A stretch of 64,000 bases of DNA from Actinomycetales bacterium (lineage in GTDB: Bacteria; Actinomycetota; Actinomycetes; Actinomycetales; Kineosporiaceae): assembly GCA_012719445.1 (NCBI GenBank), contig JAAYAH010000262.1, positions 31,066-95,065 of the forward strand, given 5' to 3'. Shown here in pieces: positions 19,409 through 27,718 of this stretch; positions within the stretch are counted from its first letter, which is position 1; the number at the start of each line of letters is the position of its first letter. The notes under the pieces are model-generated. The model made no database searches, was not told where the DNA came from, and worked only from the letters and a program-made list of their open reading frames with translations. A program made the translations under genes and the position numbers.

Positions 19409-20755
19409 GTGGCAGCACCGCAGAACTACCTGGCAGTCATCAAGGTCGTCGGCATCGGCGGCGGCGGCGTCAACGCAGTCAACCGCATGATCGAGGTCGG
19501 CCTCAAGGGCGTCGAGTTCATCGCCATCAACACCGACGCGCAGGCGTTGCTCATGAGCGACGCGGACGTCAAGCTGGACGTCGGCCGGGAGCTCACCAGG
19601 GGCCTCGGCGCCGGGGCCGACCCCGAGGTCGGCCGGCGCGCGGCCGAGGACCACGCGGAGGAGATCGAGGAGGTCCTCAAGGGCGCCGACATGGTGTTCG
19701 TGACCGCGGGGGAGGGCGGCGGCACCGGCACCGGCGGGGCGCCCGTCGTCGCGCGGATCGCCCGTTCCCTCGGCGCGCTCACCATCGGGGTGGTGACCCG
19801 GCCGTTCACCTTCGAGGGGCGGCGCAGGGCCACCCAGGCCGACTCCGGCATCAACGCCCTCCGCGAGGAGGTCGACACCCTCATCACCATCCCCAACGAC
19901 CGACTACTGTCGATCAGCGACCGCCACGTCAGCGTGCTCGACGCCTTCCGCTCGGCCGACCAGGTGCTGCTCTCCGGTGTCCAGGGCATCACCGACCTGA
20001 TCACCACCCCCGGCCTGATCAACCTCGACTTCGCCGACGTCAAGTCCGTCATGCAGGGGGCTGGCAGCGCCCTGATGGGCATCGGGTCCGCCCGCGGCGA
20101 GGACCGCGCGGTCCAGGCGGCCGAGACCGCCATCTCCTCCCCGCTGCTGGAGGCCAGCGTCGACGGGGCACACGGGGTGCTGCTGTCCATCCAGGGCGGC
20201 TCCGACCTCGGGCTGTTCGAGATCAACGAGGCGGCCCGGCTGGTGCAGGAGGCCGCGCACCCGGAGGCGAACATCATCTTCGGTGCGGTCATCGACGACG
20301 CCCTCGGCGACGAGGTCCGGGTCACCGTGATCGCGGCGGGGTTCGACGGCGGTGCGCCGGCCCGGCGCAAGGACGAGCGGGCCCTCGGTCAGGTGTCCGG
20401 CCGACCCGTCCCGCCGCGCGCCCCCGGTTCGGGGACGGGCGCGGCCTCGGTCCCGGTGCCGCCGCGGATCACCCAGGGCACGTCGGGGTCGGACGGTCAG
20501 CAGGGCCGGGGCGCGGCCCCGGTGCCCACCTCCTCCGGCAAGGCCCACCAGGGCGCCGGGGCCGGCCAGCCCGCCCAGGGCACCCCGCCGCAGGGGGTCC
20601 CGGTGGCATCGGGGGAGGCGTCGCGGGAGAGCCGCCCCGAGCAGACCCCGCCCCGGATCGTCGAGCTCACCGGAGAGCCGGTGCGGCCAGCGCGCCAGAG
20701 CCGACCGATCGCCCTCGAGGACGACGAGCTCGACGTCCCCGACTTCCTCAAGTAG
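19409..20755 (+). CDS. ftsZ: cell division GTPase FtsZ
   Basis: A 448-residue tubulin homologue forming the Z ring. The N-terminal GTPase domain includes [15 protein letters not shown], the tubulin signature [16 protein letters not shown] (near residues 100-116) and the T7 loop [11 protein letters not shown]. The C-terminal domain ends near residue 310. A Pro/Gly/Gln-rich linker of about 120 residues follows, then the conserved tail [11 protein letters not shown], which binds SepF and other partners. The GTG start has GGAAGG 8 bases upstream. Its own promoter is likely inside the ftsQ-ftsZ gap. yggS starts 4 bases after the stop. Confidence 0.98.
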   Translation: MAAPQNYLAVIKVVGIGGGGVNAVNRMIEVGLKGVEFIAINTDAQALLMSDADVKLDVGRELTRGLGAGADPEVGRRAAEDHAEEIEEVLKGADMVFVTAGEGGGTGTGGAPVVARIARSLGALTIGVVTRPFTFEGRRRATQADSGINALREEVDTLITIPNDRLLSISDRHVSVLDAFRSADQVLLSGVQGITDLITTPGLINLDFADVKSVMQGAGSALMGIGSARGEDRAVQAAETAISSPLLEASVDGAHGVLLSIQGGSDLGLFEINEAARLVQEAAHPEANIIFGAVIDDALGDEVRVTVIAAGFDGGAPARRKDERALGQVSGRPVPPRAPGSGTGAASVPVPPRITQGTSGSDGQQGRGAAPVPTSSGKAHQGAGAGQPAQGTPPQGVPVASGEASRESRPEQTPPRIVELTGEPVRPARQSRPIALEDDELDVPDFLK

Positions 20756-20759
20756 CGCC

Positions 20760-21455
20760 GTGGTCGAACGCTCCCGGGAGGTCGCGGCCGGGCTGCGCGC
20801 TGTGCGACGGCGCATCGCGTCGGCCTGCGCCGAGGCGGGCAGGGACGCCTCGGGGATCACTCTCGTCGTGGTGACGAAGACCTTCCCCGCGGCCGACGTT
20901 CGACTGGTGCACGACCTCGGCGTCGGTGACGTCGGGGAGAACCGCGACCAGGAGGCGGCCCGCAAGGCGGCCGAGTGCGCCGACCTCGCCCTGCGGTGGC
21001 ACTTCGTGGGCCGGTTGCAGACCAACAAGGCGCGTTCGGTGACGCGGTACGCCTCGCTGGTGCACTCGGTGGACCGGCCGGAACTCGTTGCGGCGCTGGG
21101 CAGGGGGGCGCGCGCGGCCGGTCGGGTCGTCGGCTGCCTGGTCCAGGTCAGCCTGGACGGGGACCTCGGACGGGGCGGGGTCGTCGCCGACGGCGCCCCC
21201 GGTCTCGCGGACACGATCGCTGCGGAGGAGGGGCTGGACCTCCGGGGGGTGATGGCGGTCGCGCCGAGGGACGCCGACCCGGACCGGGCCTTCGCGGTGC
21301 TCCCGGACCTGCTGGCCGCGGTGCGCGGGAACCGTTCCGGTGTCGACGTCGTCTCGGCCGGCATGAGCGGCGATCTCGAGGCCGCGGTCCGTCACGGCGC
21401 GACACACCTGCGTGTCGGAAGCGCGGTACTCGGTGCACGTGCCCTTCTCGGGTAG
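20760..21455 (+). CDS. YggS-family PLP homeostasis protein
   Basis: A 231-residue alanine-racemase-like TIM barrel of the YggS/PROSC family, which binds pyridoxal phosphate and buffers PLP. The PLP lysine lies in LVVVTKTFPAADV near residue 38. Family motifs GENRDQEA, WHFVGRLQTNKA, VHSVDR and SAGMSGDLEAAVRHGATHLR are present; the last is the phosphate-binding signature. The start is tentatively GTG 20760, 4 bases after ftsZ, without a clear ribosome binding site. In most actinobacteria a PgeF (laccase-domain) gene lies between ftsZ and yggS; it is absent here. Confidence 0.93.
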   Translation: MVERSREVAAGLRAVRRRIASACAEAGRDASGITLVVVTKTFPAADVRLVHDLGVGDVGENRDQEAARKAAECADLALRWHFVGRLQTNKARSVTRYASLVHSVDRPELVAALGRGARAAGRVVGCLVQVSLDGDLGRGGVVADGAPGLADTIAAEEGLDLRGVMAVAPRDADPDRAFAVLPDLLAAVRGNRSGVDVVSAGMSGDLEAAVRHGATHLRVGSAVLGARALLG

Positions 21456-21494
21456 CTTCGAGAGGGTGGGACCGATCCGACGCGAGGAGCTCTG

Positions 21495-21977
21495 ATGGCC
21501 GGCGCGCTGCGCAAGACTATGGTCTACCTCGGTCTGGCCGAGAACGAGGAGCGCTACGACGCCTTCGACGGCTATGACGAGGTGGAGGCGGAGCACCTGC
21601 TCGACGAGGAGCCCGAGGACGACCGTCGGGCGCAGGTGACACCGATCCACCGCGGGCACCTGTCCCGCGTCGTCCCGATGGAAGAGGGGCGCCAGGTGCA
21701 CCGCATCTCCACCATCCACCCGCGCACCTACAGCGAGGCCAAGACCATCGGCGAGGCGTTCCGCGCCGGCACTCCGGTGATCATGAACCTCGGTGAGATG
21801 GACGAGGCGGACGCCAAGCGGCTCGTGGACTTCGCCGCCGGCCTCATCTTCGGTCTGCACGGCAGCATCGAACGGGTGACCAGCAAGGTGTTCCTGCTGT
21901 CCCCCGCCGACGTCGAGGTGCTGACCCCGGAGAAGTCGCGGAGCACCGATCGCGGGGGCTTCTTCAACCAGAGTTGA
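21495..21977 (+). CDS. sepF: cell division protein SepF
   Basis: A 160-residue protein. An N-terminal amphipathic membrane-targeting helix ([16 protein letters not shown]) is followed by an acidic linker, then the SepF core from about residue 70 ([58 protein letters not shown]). SepF anchors FtsZ to the membrane in actinobacteria, which lack FtsA. The ATG has GAGGAG 7 bases upstream. TAGCTT at 21453-21458, overlapping the yggS stop, could be a -10 for a separate sepF transcript. Confidence 0.97.
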   Translation: MAGALRKTMVYLGLAENEERYDAFDGYDEVEAEHLLDEEPEDDRRAQVTPIHRGHLSRVVPMEEGRQVHRISTIHPRTYSEAKTIGEAFRAGTPVIMNLGEMDEADAKRLVDFAAGLIFGLHGSIERVTSKVFLLSPADVEVLTPEKSRSTDRGGFFNQS

Positions 21978-22003
21978 CCGGCGGCGCGGAACTCACAGCG
22001 TCG

Positions 22004-22051
22004 TAGGGTCGTCATGCTGTCGGTGTGCCGGGCCGCTCGGCCCGGCACACC
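22004..22051 (+). promoter_or_regulatory. -10-like element and 12-bp hairpin before yggT
   Basis: TAGGGT at 22004-22009 could be a -10. It is followed by a perfect hairpin: 22022-22033 (GGTGTGCCGGGC) pairs with 22040-22051 around a CGCTCG loop. There is no U-tract. The hairpin could end the sepF transcript or act as a leader structure controlling yggT, whose GTG start is 46 bases downstream. Confidence 0.5.
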
Positions 22052-22097
22052 GCACTGCCTGACCTGACAGCCAGCCGCCTCTCCCTCGGGAACCCAC

Positions 22098-22373
22098 GTG
22101 TCGATCACCTACCCCCTGTGGCTCATCGTCTTCCTCTTCTTCATCACGCTCATGATCCGGCTGGTCATCGACTGGATCCAGGTCTTCGCGCGTGACTGGA
22201 GGCCACGGGGGCCGGTCCTCGTTCTCGCCGAGGCCGTCTACACGGTCACGGACCCGCCGCTGCGGCTCATCCGGCGGTTCCTGCCGCCGCTGCGGCTCGG
22301 CTCCGTGCAGCTCGACATGGCCTTCATCGTGCTGCTGCTGATCTGCTACATCCTGATGGCCGTCCTCGGTTAG
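22098..22373 (+). CDS. YggT family membrane protein
   Basis: A 91-residue protein with two membrane segments: about residues 5-25 (LWLIVFLFFITLMIRLVIDW) and 72-90 (MAFIVLLLICYILMAVLG). Between them is the YggT motif DPPLRLIRRFLPPLRLGSVQLD. The family sits between sepF and divIVA across actinobacteria, and a link to cell division or osmotic response is suspected but unproven. The GTG start has weak ribosome-binding context, and a strong hairpin lies upstream. Confidence 0.93.
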   Translation: MSITYPLWLIVFLFFITLMIRLVIDWIQVFARDWRPRGPVLVLAEAVYTVTDPPLRLIRRFLPPLRLGSVQLDMAFIVLLLICYILMAVLG

Positions 22374-22561
22374 GGCGTGTTCTCCCTGGAACCCGGCACG
22401 GCGAGCAGGTACGGTCCTGTCCGGGACCGGTGCGGTGCACCTGACCGAAGGCCGGCATCTTCGACCAGTTCAGGGGTGCCGTTCGGTGTGTCCGGCCGCG
22501 ATCCGATACGGTGGACCGTGGCTCTGATCTTCCGCTCGAGTCTCTCCCGCGAGGTGACCAG

Positions 22562-23299
22562 ATGGCTCTGACGCCCGAGGATGTCGTCAACAAGCGGTTC
22601 CAGGCGACCAAGTTCCGCGAGGGGTACGACCAGGACGAGGTCGACGACTTCCTGGACGAGGTCGTCAACGAGCTCCGTCGGCTCACCGACGAGAACGAGG
22701 AACTGCGGCAGAAGCTCGGCGCGTGCGAGCGCCGCGTCGGGGAACTGTCCCGCGCGACGGTGGCCCGGGAGGTGATGCCGGAGCCCGACCTGCACAAGCC
22801 CGTCGAGCCGCCGATGCCGATGCCCTCGATGCGCCCCGCGGCGCAGCTCGAGGCCATGGGCAGCCAGGGTCCCGAGGCGGCCGCGGGCATGCTCGCCCTC
22901 GCCCAGAAGCTGCACGACGAGTACGTGCGCAACGGCGAGCAGCAGCGTGACCGGATCGTCGGTGAGGCGAGGGAGCACGCGAACCGGCTCATGCGCGAGG
23001 CGGAGGAGAAGCAGGCGCAGACCCTCGGCTCGCTGGAGCAGGAGCGCGCCCTCCTGGAGCGCAAGATCGATGAGCTTCGCGCCTTCGAGCGCGAGTACCG
23101 CAGCCGGTTGAAGTCCTACCTCGAGGGTCAGCTCCGCGAGCTGGACGCGAAGGCGGCCGTCGTGCCGAACCGCGGCCCGCAGCCGGCCGGCGTGGTCTCC
23201 GGGCAGACGCCGTACTCCGGCCCGCTGCCCAGCCGCGGCGGGTACGGTCCGGACCAGGGCTCGGACACCGGCGCCTCGCCCTACCCGTTCCAGGGCTGA
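22562..23299 (+). CDS. DivIVA-domain polar growth protein (DivIVA/Wag31)
   Basis: A 245-residue coiled-coil protein. The N-terminal DivIVA domain is LTPEDVVNKRFQATKFREGY with YDQDEVDDFLDEV following, then a first coiled coil. A Pro/Met-rich linker lies near residues 80-105, and a second long coiled coil (about 120-200) contains REAEEKQAQTLGSLEQERAL. It ends in a Gly/Pro-rich tail. In actinobacteria it marks poles and directs apical wall growth. The ATG was chosen because GAGGTG lies upstream and MALTPEDV is the family beginning. A TACGGT at 22507-22512 is a possible -10. Confidence 0.96.
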   Translation: MALTPEDVVNKRFQATKFREGYDQDEVDDFLDEVVNELRRLTDENEELRQKLGACERRVGELSRATVAREVMPEPDLHKPVEPPMPMPSMRPAAQLEAMGSQGPEAAAGMLALAQKLHDEYVRNGEQQRDRIVGEAREHANRLMREAEEKQAQTLGSLEQERALLERKIDELRAFEREYRSRLKSYLEGQLRELDAKAAVVPNRGPQPAGVVSGQTPYSGPLPSRGGYGPDQGSDTGASPYPFQG

Positions 23300-23314
23300 G
23301 CCGGGGCGGTCCCC

Positions 23315-23422
23315 GGGCCGGCGGGAGCCACCGGCCCGTCGCCGTGCGGATGACGGCGTGCGGGGATCGCGGGACAACGGAAGACAACAGCGCGGTGATG
23401 CCCGGACCCGGTGTCCGGGCAT
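23315..23422 (+). terminator. two GC-rich hairpins after divIVA
   Basis: GGGCCGG (23315-23321) pairs with CCGGCCC (23331-23337), 16 bases after the divIVA stop. A stronger 10-bp hairpin, ATGCCCGGAC (23398-23407) with GTCCGGGCAT (23413-23422), precedes the DUF167 gene. Neither is followed by a U-tract, as is usual for actinobacterial terminators. The second could equally be a leader structure. Confidence 0.45.
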
Positions 23423-23459
23423 CGCCGCGTTCCCGTCGGAGCGGGTCGAGGAGGGACGG

Positions 23460-23729
23460 ATGCGGATCCAGGTACGGGTGCGACCGGGTGCCTCGCGGAC
23501 CAGGGTCGGCGGGCGGTACGGGGACGACGTCCTCGTGGTCGCGGTGACCGCGCGAGCCGTCGACGGTCGGGCCACCGAGGCGTGCCTGCGGGCCGTCGCC
23601 GACGCCCTCGGGGTCCACGCCCGCGCCGTCAGCCTGCGCAGCGGTGCGACGAGCAGGACCAAGCTGCTCGACGTCGACGGCGACCCGGAGGCCCTCGCCG
23701 CCCGGCTCGCCGCGTTGCTCGAGGCGTGA
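23460..23729 (+). CDS. DUF167 (YggU-like) protein
   Basis: An 89-residue protein of the DUF167/UPF0235 family. Visible hallmarks are RIQVRVRPGASRTRVGG at the start, VTARAVDGRATEACLRAVAD and LRSGATSRTKLLDVDGD. The function is unknown; the fold is a small alpha/beta domain. The ATG has GAGGAGGG 3-4 bases upstream, so the start is firm. In related genomes this interval between divIVA and the dksA-like gene holds ileS, which is not present here. Confidence 0.9.
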   Translation: MRIQVRVRPGASRTRVGGRYGDDVLVVAVTARAVDGRATEACLRAVADALGVHARAVSLRSGATSRTKLLDVDGDPEALAARLAALLEA

Positions 23730-23783
23730 GACATGCCCGGGACAGAATCTCCACGAGCGTCATATGTCACTCGGCGTGTTCTC

Positions 23784-23811
23784 TTGAGCACTTCACAGTA
23801 ACCGCTATTCT
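23784..23811 (+). promoter_or_regulatory. promoter of the dksA-like gene
   Basis: TTGAGC (23784-23789) and TATTCT (23806-23811) are 16 bp apart in a locally AT-rich stretch between DUF167 and the DksA/TraR gene. This is a good housekeeping-type match and would give a leader of about 75 nt. Confidence 0.6.
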
Positions 23812-23894
23812 GCCCGCACCACCCGGGTCGTGAACCGCGGCAGGCCGGAGAGCTCCGTCGGGGCCGGGGGTGGTACGTGGGGAGGGTGGTGTCG

Positions 23895-24455
23895 ATGGCG
23901 GAGCGCAGGCAGGTACCGGCGCGGGCCCGGGGGCGGGCCGGGGCGGTCACGGACGTGCGGAGGGGTGAGACCGACGCGGGCGGGCCGGAGCTGCTGACGT
24001 CGGGGACCTCGGTGGAGACGCTGGCCGTCGTCACCGGATCCGAGCCGGTGCGCGTGACGGCCGCGGACTTCGCGGTGCGCGAGCAGGAGAGCCCGTGGAC
24101 CGAGCAGGAGGTCCAGGCGGTCAGGACCGAGCTCCTGGTGGACATGCAGCGCCTGGAACAGGACGTCGTCCTGCTGGAGACCGGGCTCGCGGACGTGACC
24201 CGGCACAGCCTCGACGGGGCCGGTGACGACCACGCCGACACCGGGTCCAAGGCCTACGACCGGGAGCAGGAGCTGGGCTTCCTGACTACCACGCGGGCAA
24301 CCCTCTTCCAGACCCGGCACGCCCTGGGCCGGATCGAGGACGGCACGTACGGCGACTGCGAGCTGTGCGGGCGGCCCATCGGCAAGCTCCGGCTCCAGGC
24401 GTTCCCCCGAGCGGTCCTCTGCGTCGCCTGCAAGCAGCGCCAGGAACGTCGCTGA
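23895..24455 (+). CDS. DksA/TraR C4-type zinc-finger protein
   Basis: About 186 residues. The C-terminal DksA/TraR zinc finger has four cysteines, CELCGRPI and LCVACK, spaced C-x2-C-x17-C-x2-C. It is preceded by a coiled-coil region (LLVDMQRLEQDVVLLETGLA) and by HALGRIEDGTYGDCELCGRP, the family signature. DksA-type proteins bind the RNA polymerase secondary channel, but the short actinobacterial forms next to lspA are poorly studied. The ATG at 23895 is preferred because GGGGAGGG lies 7 bases upstream; a GTG at 23877 is in frame. Confidence 0.93.
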   Translation: MAERRQVPARARGRAGAVTDVRRGETDAGGPELLTSGTSVETLAVVTGSEPVRVTAADFAVREQESPWTEQEVQAVRTELLVDMQRLEQDVVLLETGLADVTRHSLDGAGDDHADTGSKAYDREQELGFLTTTRATLFQTRHALGRIEDGTYGDCELCGRPIGKLRLQAFPRAVLCVACKQRQERR

Positions 24456-24531
24456 CCCCGCAGGACCCGCCGCCCGGCACGCCGCCCGTGCGGGCACCCG
24501 GGCAGCCGACCCCGGTGCCCGGCATGGCAGG

Positions 24532-25095
24532 GTGACCGTCATGGACGATCCCGCCGCCGTCGAGGACCCGCAGGAGGACGCCCCCTGCGACCAGCCGCCG
24601 GAGCGGCCGCACCGCAGGCTGCCCCGCTACCTCGCGGCGACCGCGGCCACCGTCGTGGCCGTCGACCAGGCGACCAAGGCGTGGATGGTCGAGCTGCTCC
24701 AGGGACGCGATCCGGTGCAGCTGGTCCCCGGGCTGCTCCAGCTCCGGCTGGTCCGCAACCCCGGCGCCGCCTTCTCCTTCGCCACCGGGACCACCTGGGT
24801 CTTCACGGTGATCGCGATCGTGGTGAGCGTCGTCATCATCCGGATCGCCCGCACCCTGGGCAGCGGCTGGTGGACCCTCGCCCTTGGGCTCATGCTCGGC
24901 GGAGCGCTCGGCAACCTCGTCGACAGGCTCCTCCGCTCGCCCGGGATCGGCCGGGGACACGTTGTCGACTTCGTCGAGTTGCCGGACTTCCCGGTGTTCA
25001 ACGTCGCGGACTCGTGCCTGACCACGGCCGCGGTCCTCGTCGTGTGGCTCGGGATCCGCGGGATCGGCGTGGACGGGCGGCGGGTCGGTGACTGA
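24532..25095 (+). CDS. lspA: lipoprotein signal peptidase LspA
   Basis: A 187-residue, four-segment aspartyl peptidase that removes lipoprotein signal peptides. The catalytic aspartates are in [12 protein letters not shown] and FNVADSCLT, and the conserved substrate-side motif is VRNPGAAFS. The hydrophilic N-terminal tail of about 40 residues is longer than in E. coli but common in actinobacteria. GTG 24532 and ATG 24541 are both possible starts. The 3' end overlaps the pseudouridine synthase gene by 8 bases, so the two are co-translated. Confidence 0.96.
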   Translation: MTVMDDPAAVEDPQEDAPCDQPPERPHRRLPRYLAATAATVVAVDQATKAWMVELLQGRDPVQLVPGLLQLRLVRNPGAAFSFATGTTWVFTVIAIVVSVVIIRIARTLGSGWWTLALGLMLGGALGNLVDRLLRSPGIGRGHVVDFVELPDFPVFNVADSCLTTAAVLVVWLGIRGIGVDGRRVGD

Positions 25096-26014
25096 GCGGC
25101 GACTGCTGCCGGTCCCGGACGGGCTGGCGGGTGAGCGGGTCGACGTCGGCCTCGCCCGGCTGCTGGGACTGTCCCGGTCCGCTGCGGCCGAGCTCGCAGC
25201 GGCCGGCGGGGTGCTCCTGGACGGCACCGCGGCGGCGAAGTCCGACCGGCTGGTCGCGGGGGCGCTGATCGAGGTGACGCTGCCGGACCCGCCGTCCTCG
25301 CCCGCCGTCGTCGCCGAGCCGGTGCCGGGCATGCGGATCGTGCACGACGACGACGACCTCGTGGTCGTGGACAAGCCGGTCGGCGTCGCCGCCCACCCGA
25401 GCCCGGGGTGGTCCGGACCGACGGTGGTCGGCGGGCTCGCCGCCGCCGGGTTCCGGGTCGCGACCTCGGGGGCCGCGGAGCGTCAGGGCGTGGTGCACCG
25501 GCTGGACGTCGGCACCAGCGGGCTCATGGTCGTGGCGAAGAGCGAGTCCGCGTACTCGGCTCTCAAACGGGCGTTCCGGGAGCGGACGGTCGACAAGACC
25601 TACCACGCGCTGGTGCAGGGCCACCCGGACCCGTTGCGCGGGACCGTCGACGCGCCCATCGGCCGCCACCCCACCCAGGACCATCGCTGGGCCGTCGTCT
25701 CCGGCGGCAGGCCGAGTGTCACCCACTACCAGGTGATCGAGGCGTTCCGGGCCGCGTCGCTCGTCGAGGTGCGGCTGGAGACCGGCCGCACCCACCAGAT
25801 CCGGGTGCACTTCTCGGCGCTGAGGCACCCGTGCGTCGGCGACCTCACCTACGGCGCCGACCCGGTGCTCGCCGAGCGGCTCGGGCTGCGCCGGCAGTGG
25901 CTGCACGCCGTCCGGCTGTCCTTCGAGCACCCCGGGACGGGTGCCCCGGTCGAGTTCACCAGCGACTACCCGGAGGACCTGGGGATGGCGCTGGTGCGGA
26001 TCTCGGCGGGGTGA
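25088..26014 (+). CDS. RluD-type 23S rRNA pseudouridine synthase
   Basis: A 308-residue RluA-family enzyme. The N-terminal S4 domain is [20 protein letters not shown] with [15 protein letters not shown]. The catalytic domain carries [16 protein letters not shown], whose Asp near residue 140 is the nucleophile, plus [16 protein letters not shown]. The enzyme probably modifies 23S rRNA helix 69, as RluD does, but RluA/RluC specificities cannot be separated by eye. It overlaps lspA by 8 bases and converges on the ABC transporter genes. Confidence 0.93.
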   Translation: MTERRLLPVPDGLAGERVDVGLARLLGLSRSAAAELAAAGGVLLDGTAAAKSDRLVAGALIEVTLPDPPSSPAVVAEPVPGMRIVHDDDDLVVVDKPVGVAAHPSPGWSGPTVVGGLAAAGFRVATSGAAERQGVVHRLDVGTSGLMVVAKSESAYSALKRAFRERTVDKTYHALVQGHPDPLRGTVDAPIGRHPTQDHRWAVVSGGRPSVTHYQVIEAFRAASLVEVRLETGRTHQIRVHFSALRHPCVGDLTYGADPVLAERLGLRRQWLHAVRLSFEHPGTGAPVEFTSDYPEDLGMALVRISAG

Positions 26015-26042
26015 CGGATCGGCAGGCGGGTCGGCCGACGGA

Positions 26043-26852
26043 TCAGTTGCCCGAGCTCTCGTAACGGCGCAGGCCCCTGCGGAACACCGCCCCGGCGACG
26101 ACGACGCAGTAGCCGGCCACCAGCGGCGTCAGCAGGCCGACCCAGGAGTCCTGGCCGTGCCCGAGCACGGCGGCCGCGGGGTAGAAGCTGACGAAGGCGA
26201 ACGGGATCACCACGGTCAGCGCGACCCGGATGCCCGCCGAGTACACCGAGACGGGGTACTTGGCCAGTTCCCCGACCTGGTGCAGCGCCGTCGGCAGCAT
26301 GAACGACGCCCCGAAGACCCAGAAGCAGGCCGAGGTCGAGGCCAGCGTCACCGAGAGCTTGATGAGCACGGCGCTGAGGAACAGGGCCACCGCGAGGGCG
26401 ATCCGCAGCGGGCTCCAGTCGACGTCGACCCGGGACAGCGACCAGGCCATGAGCAGTCCGCCGGTGAGCAGGTTGCCGACGCCGTTGAGCCCGACCGCGC
26501 CGCTCATCGTCTGCAGCACCACCGGGTAGGGGCGCACCAGGGTGTAGTCGAGGTCGCCCTGGTTCACCATCCACGGCAGGTACCAGGTGCCCTCGAAGCA
26601 CAGCGACCCGACGCCCTCGGCGATGACGACGAGCGAGTAGATGAGGACCACCTCGGCGAGGGTCCAGCCGGCGAGGGTGGGGATCCGGGCGAAGACGGCG
26701 CCGAGGAAGATCACCCCGGTCGCCTGCATCATGATCGACGCAACGACGAGGATCCAGAAGTCGGCCTCGTACTCCAGCGCCGCGCGCAGGTGCGCGCCGA
26801 GGCAGCGGCGGTACATCCTGGCGGTCGCGATCGGACGGGTCGTCGTCATCAT
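26043..26852 (-). CDS. ABC-2 transporter permease (COG3694-like)
   Basis: A 269-residue polytopic protein with about six hydrophobic segments. It has the short hallmark LDYTLVRPYPVVLQ in the first cytoplasmic loop and no extracytoplasmic domain. It pairs with the permease encoded just upstream and the ATPase beyond it to form an ABC exporter of the COG4586/COG4587/COG3694 type, whose substrates are mostly unknown; some members export drugs or viologens. ATGATG at the start overlaps the preceding TGA by one base, and GGAGG lies just upstream. It converges on rluD with a 28-base gap. Confidence 0.88.
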   Translation of the reverse strand: MMTTTRPIATARMYRRCLGAHLRAALEYEADFWILVVASIMMQATGVIFLGAVFARIPTLAGWTLAEVVLIYSLVVIAEGVGSLCFEGTWYLPWMVNQGDLDYTLVRPYPVVLQTMSGAVGLNGVGNLLTGGLLMAWSLSRVDVDWSPLRIALAVALFLSAVLIKLSVTLASTSACFWVFGASFMLPTALHQVGELAKYPVSVYSAGIRVALTVVIPFAFVSFYPAAAVLGHGQDSWVGLLTPLVAGYCVVVAGAVFRRGLRRYESSGN

Positions 26853-27718
26853 CAGCCTCCGTGCACCGTGAGCTGCCGGACGGCGAAGCGCCAGACGAGC
26901 CGACCGGCCACCCACAGGACGGTGACCCAACCGGCCTGGGTGAGCAGCAGGCCCAGCGCCTCGCCGCCGGTCGCCTGGCCCAGGTAGATCGCCGCCGGCG
27001 TCGCGGTGAGGCTCGCGAAGGGCAGCAGCATCGCCGTCGTCTGCAGCCAGGACGGCAGCAGCACCAGCGGGATGAGCGACCCCGACAGCAGCGCGACCAG
27101 CGAGGTCCTCGCCCACGCCACGCCCATGTAGTTCTGGGTCCAGAAGCACAGCAGCGTCGACAGGTAGACGACGAGGAACTTCAGCGGCACCACCGCGGCG
27201 ATGCTCACCGCGAACAGGAGCAGTTGCGGCAGGTCGGGGACGGGGATGCCGCCGGTGACGAGAGCGATGGACCCGGCGACGGCGAAGGTCACCGCCAGCT
27301 CCAGCGCCGCCCGCCCGACGGTCTCCGCGAACCGGGCCGTCTGGTAGGTGACCGGCTTGACGAGGTCGAGCGAGACCAGACCGTCCCGGATCCGGGCCGC
27401 CATCCGGAAGTCCCCGTAGGCGGAGACGAGCGAGCTGGTGACGAAGGCAACCAACAGGTAGGCCTTCATCTGCGGCCAGGTGTACCCGCCGAAGTCCTTC
27501 CCTGACTCCAGCAGCAGCCGCCAGACGTAGAGCATGGCCAGCAGTTGGAAGAACACCGCGAACAGGCCGAGCACGAAGTTCGCCCGGTAGGTGAGGACGG
27601 TGCGGGCGGAGACCTTCACCATGCACAGGTAGGCGCGTGCCGCCACCACCGGTCCCGTGGTGCTGAGCGGGGGCGGTGGTGCCGGGGCCGGACGCGGGGC
27701 GGGGATCGTCGTCGTCAC
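26852..27718 (-). CDS. ABC-2 transporter permease (COG4587-like)
   Basis: A 288-residue membrane protein. A Pro/Ala-rich N-terminus of about 20 residues is followed by roughly six hydrophobic segments (for example FVLGLFAVFFQLLAMLYVW and SLVALLSGSLIPLVLLP). The cytoplasmic loop carries GLVSLDLVKPVTYQ, the counterpart of LDYTLVRPY in the second permease. The GTG at 27718 overlaps the ATPase stop as GTGA. The two permeases differ in sequence, so the transporter is probably a heterodimer with one type of ATPase. Confidence 0.88.
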   Translation of the reverse strand: MTTTIPAPRPAPAPPPPLSTTGPVVAARAYLCMVKVSARTVLTYRANFVLGLFAVFFQLLAMLYVWRLLLESGKDFGGYTWPQMKAYLLVAFVTSSLVSAYGDFRMAARIRDGLVSLDLVKPVTYQTARFAETVGRAALELAVTFAVAGSIALVTGGIPVPDLPQLLLFAVSIAAVVPLKFLVVYLSTLLCFWTQNYMGVAWARTSLVALLSGSLIPLVLLPSWLQTTAMLLPFASLTATPAAIYLGQATGGEALGLLLTQAGWVTVLWVAGRLVWRFAVRQLTVHGG

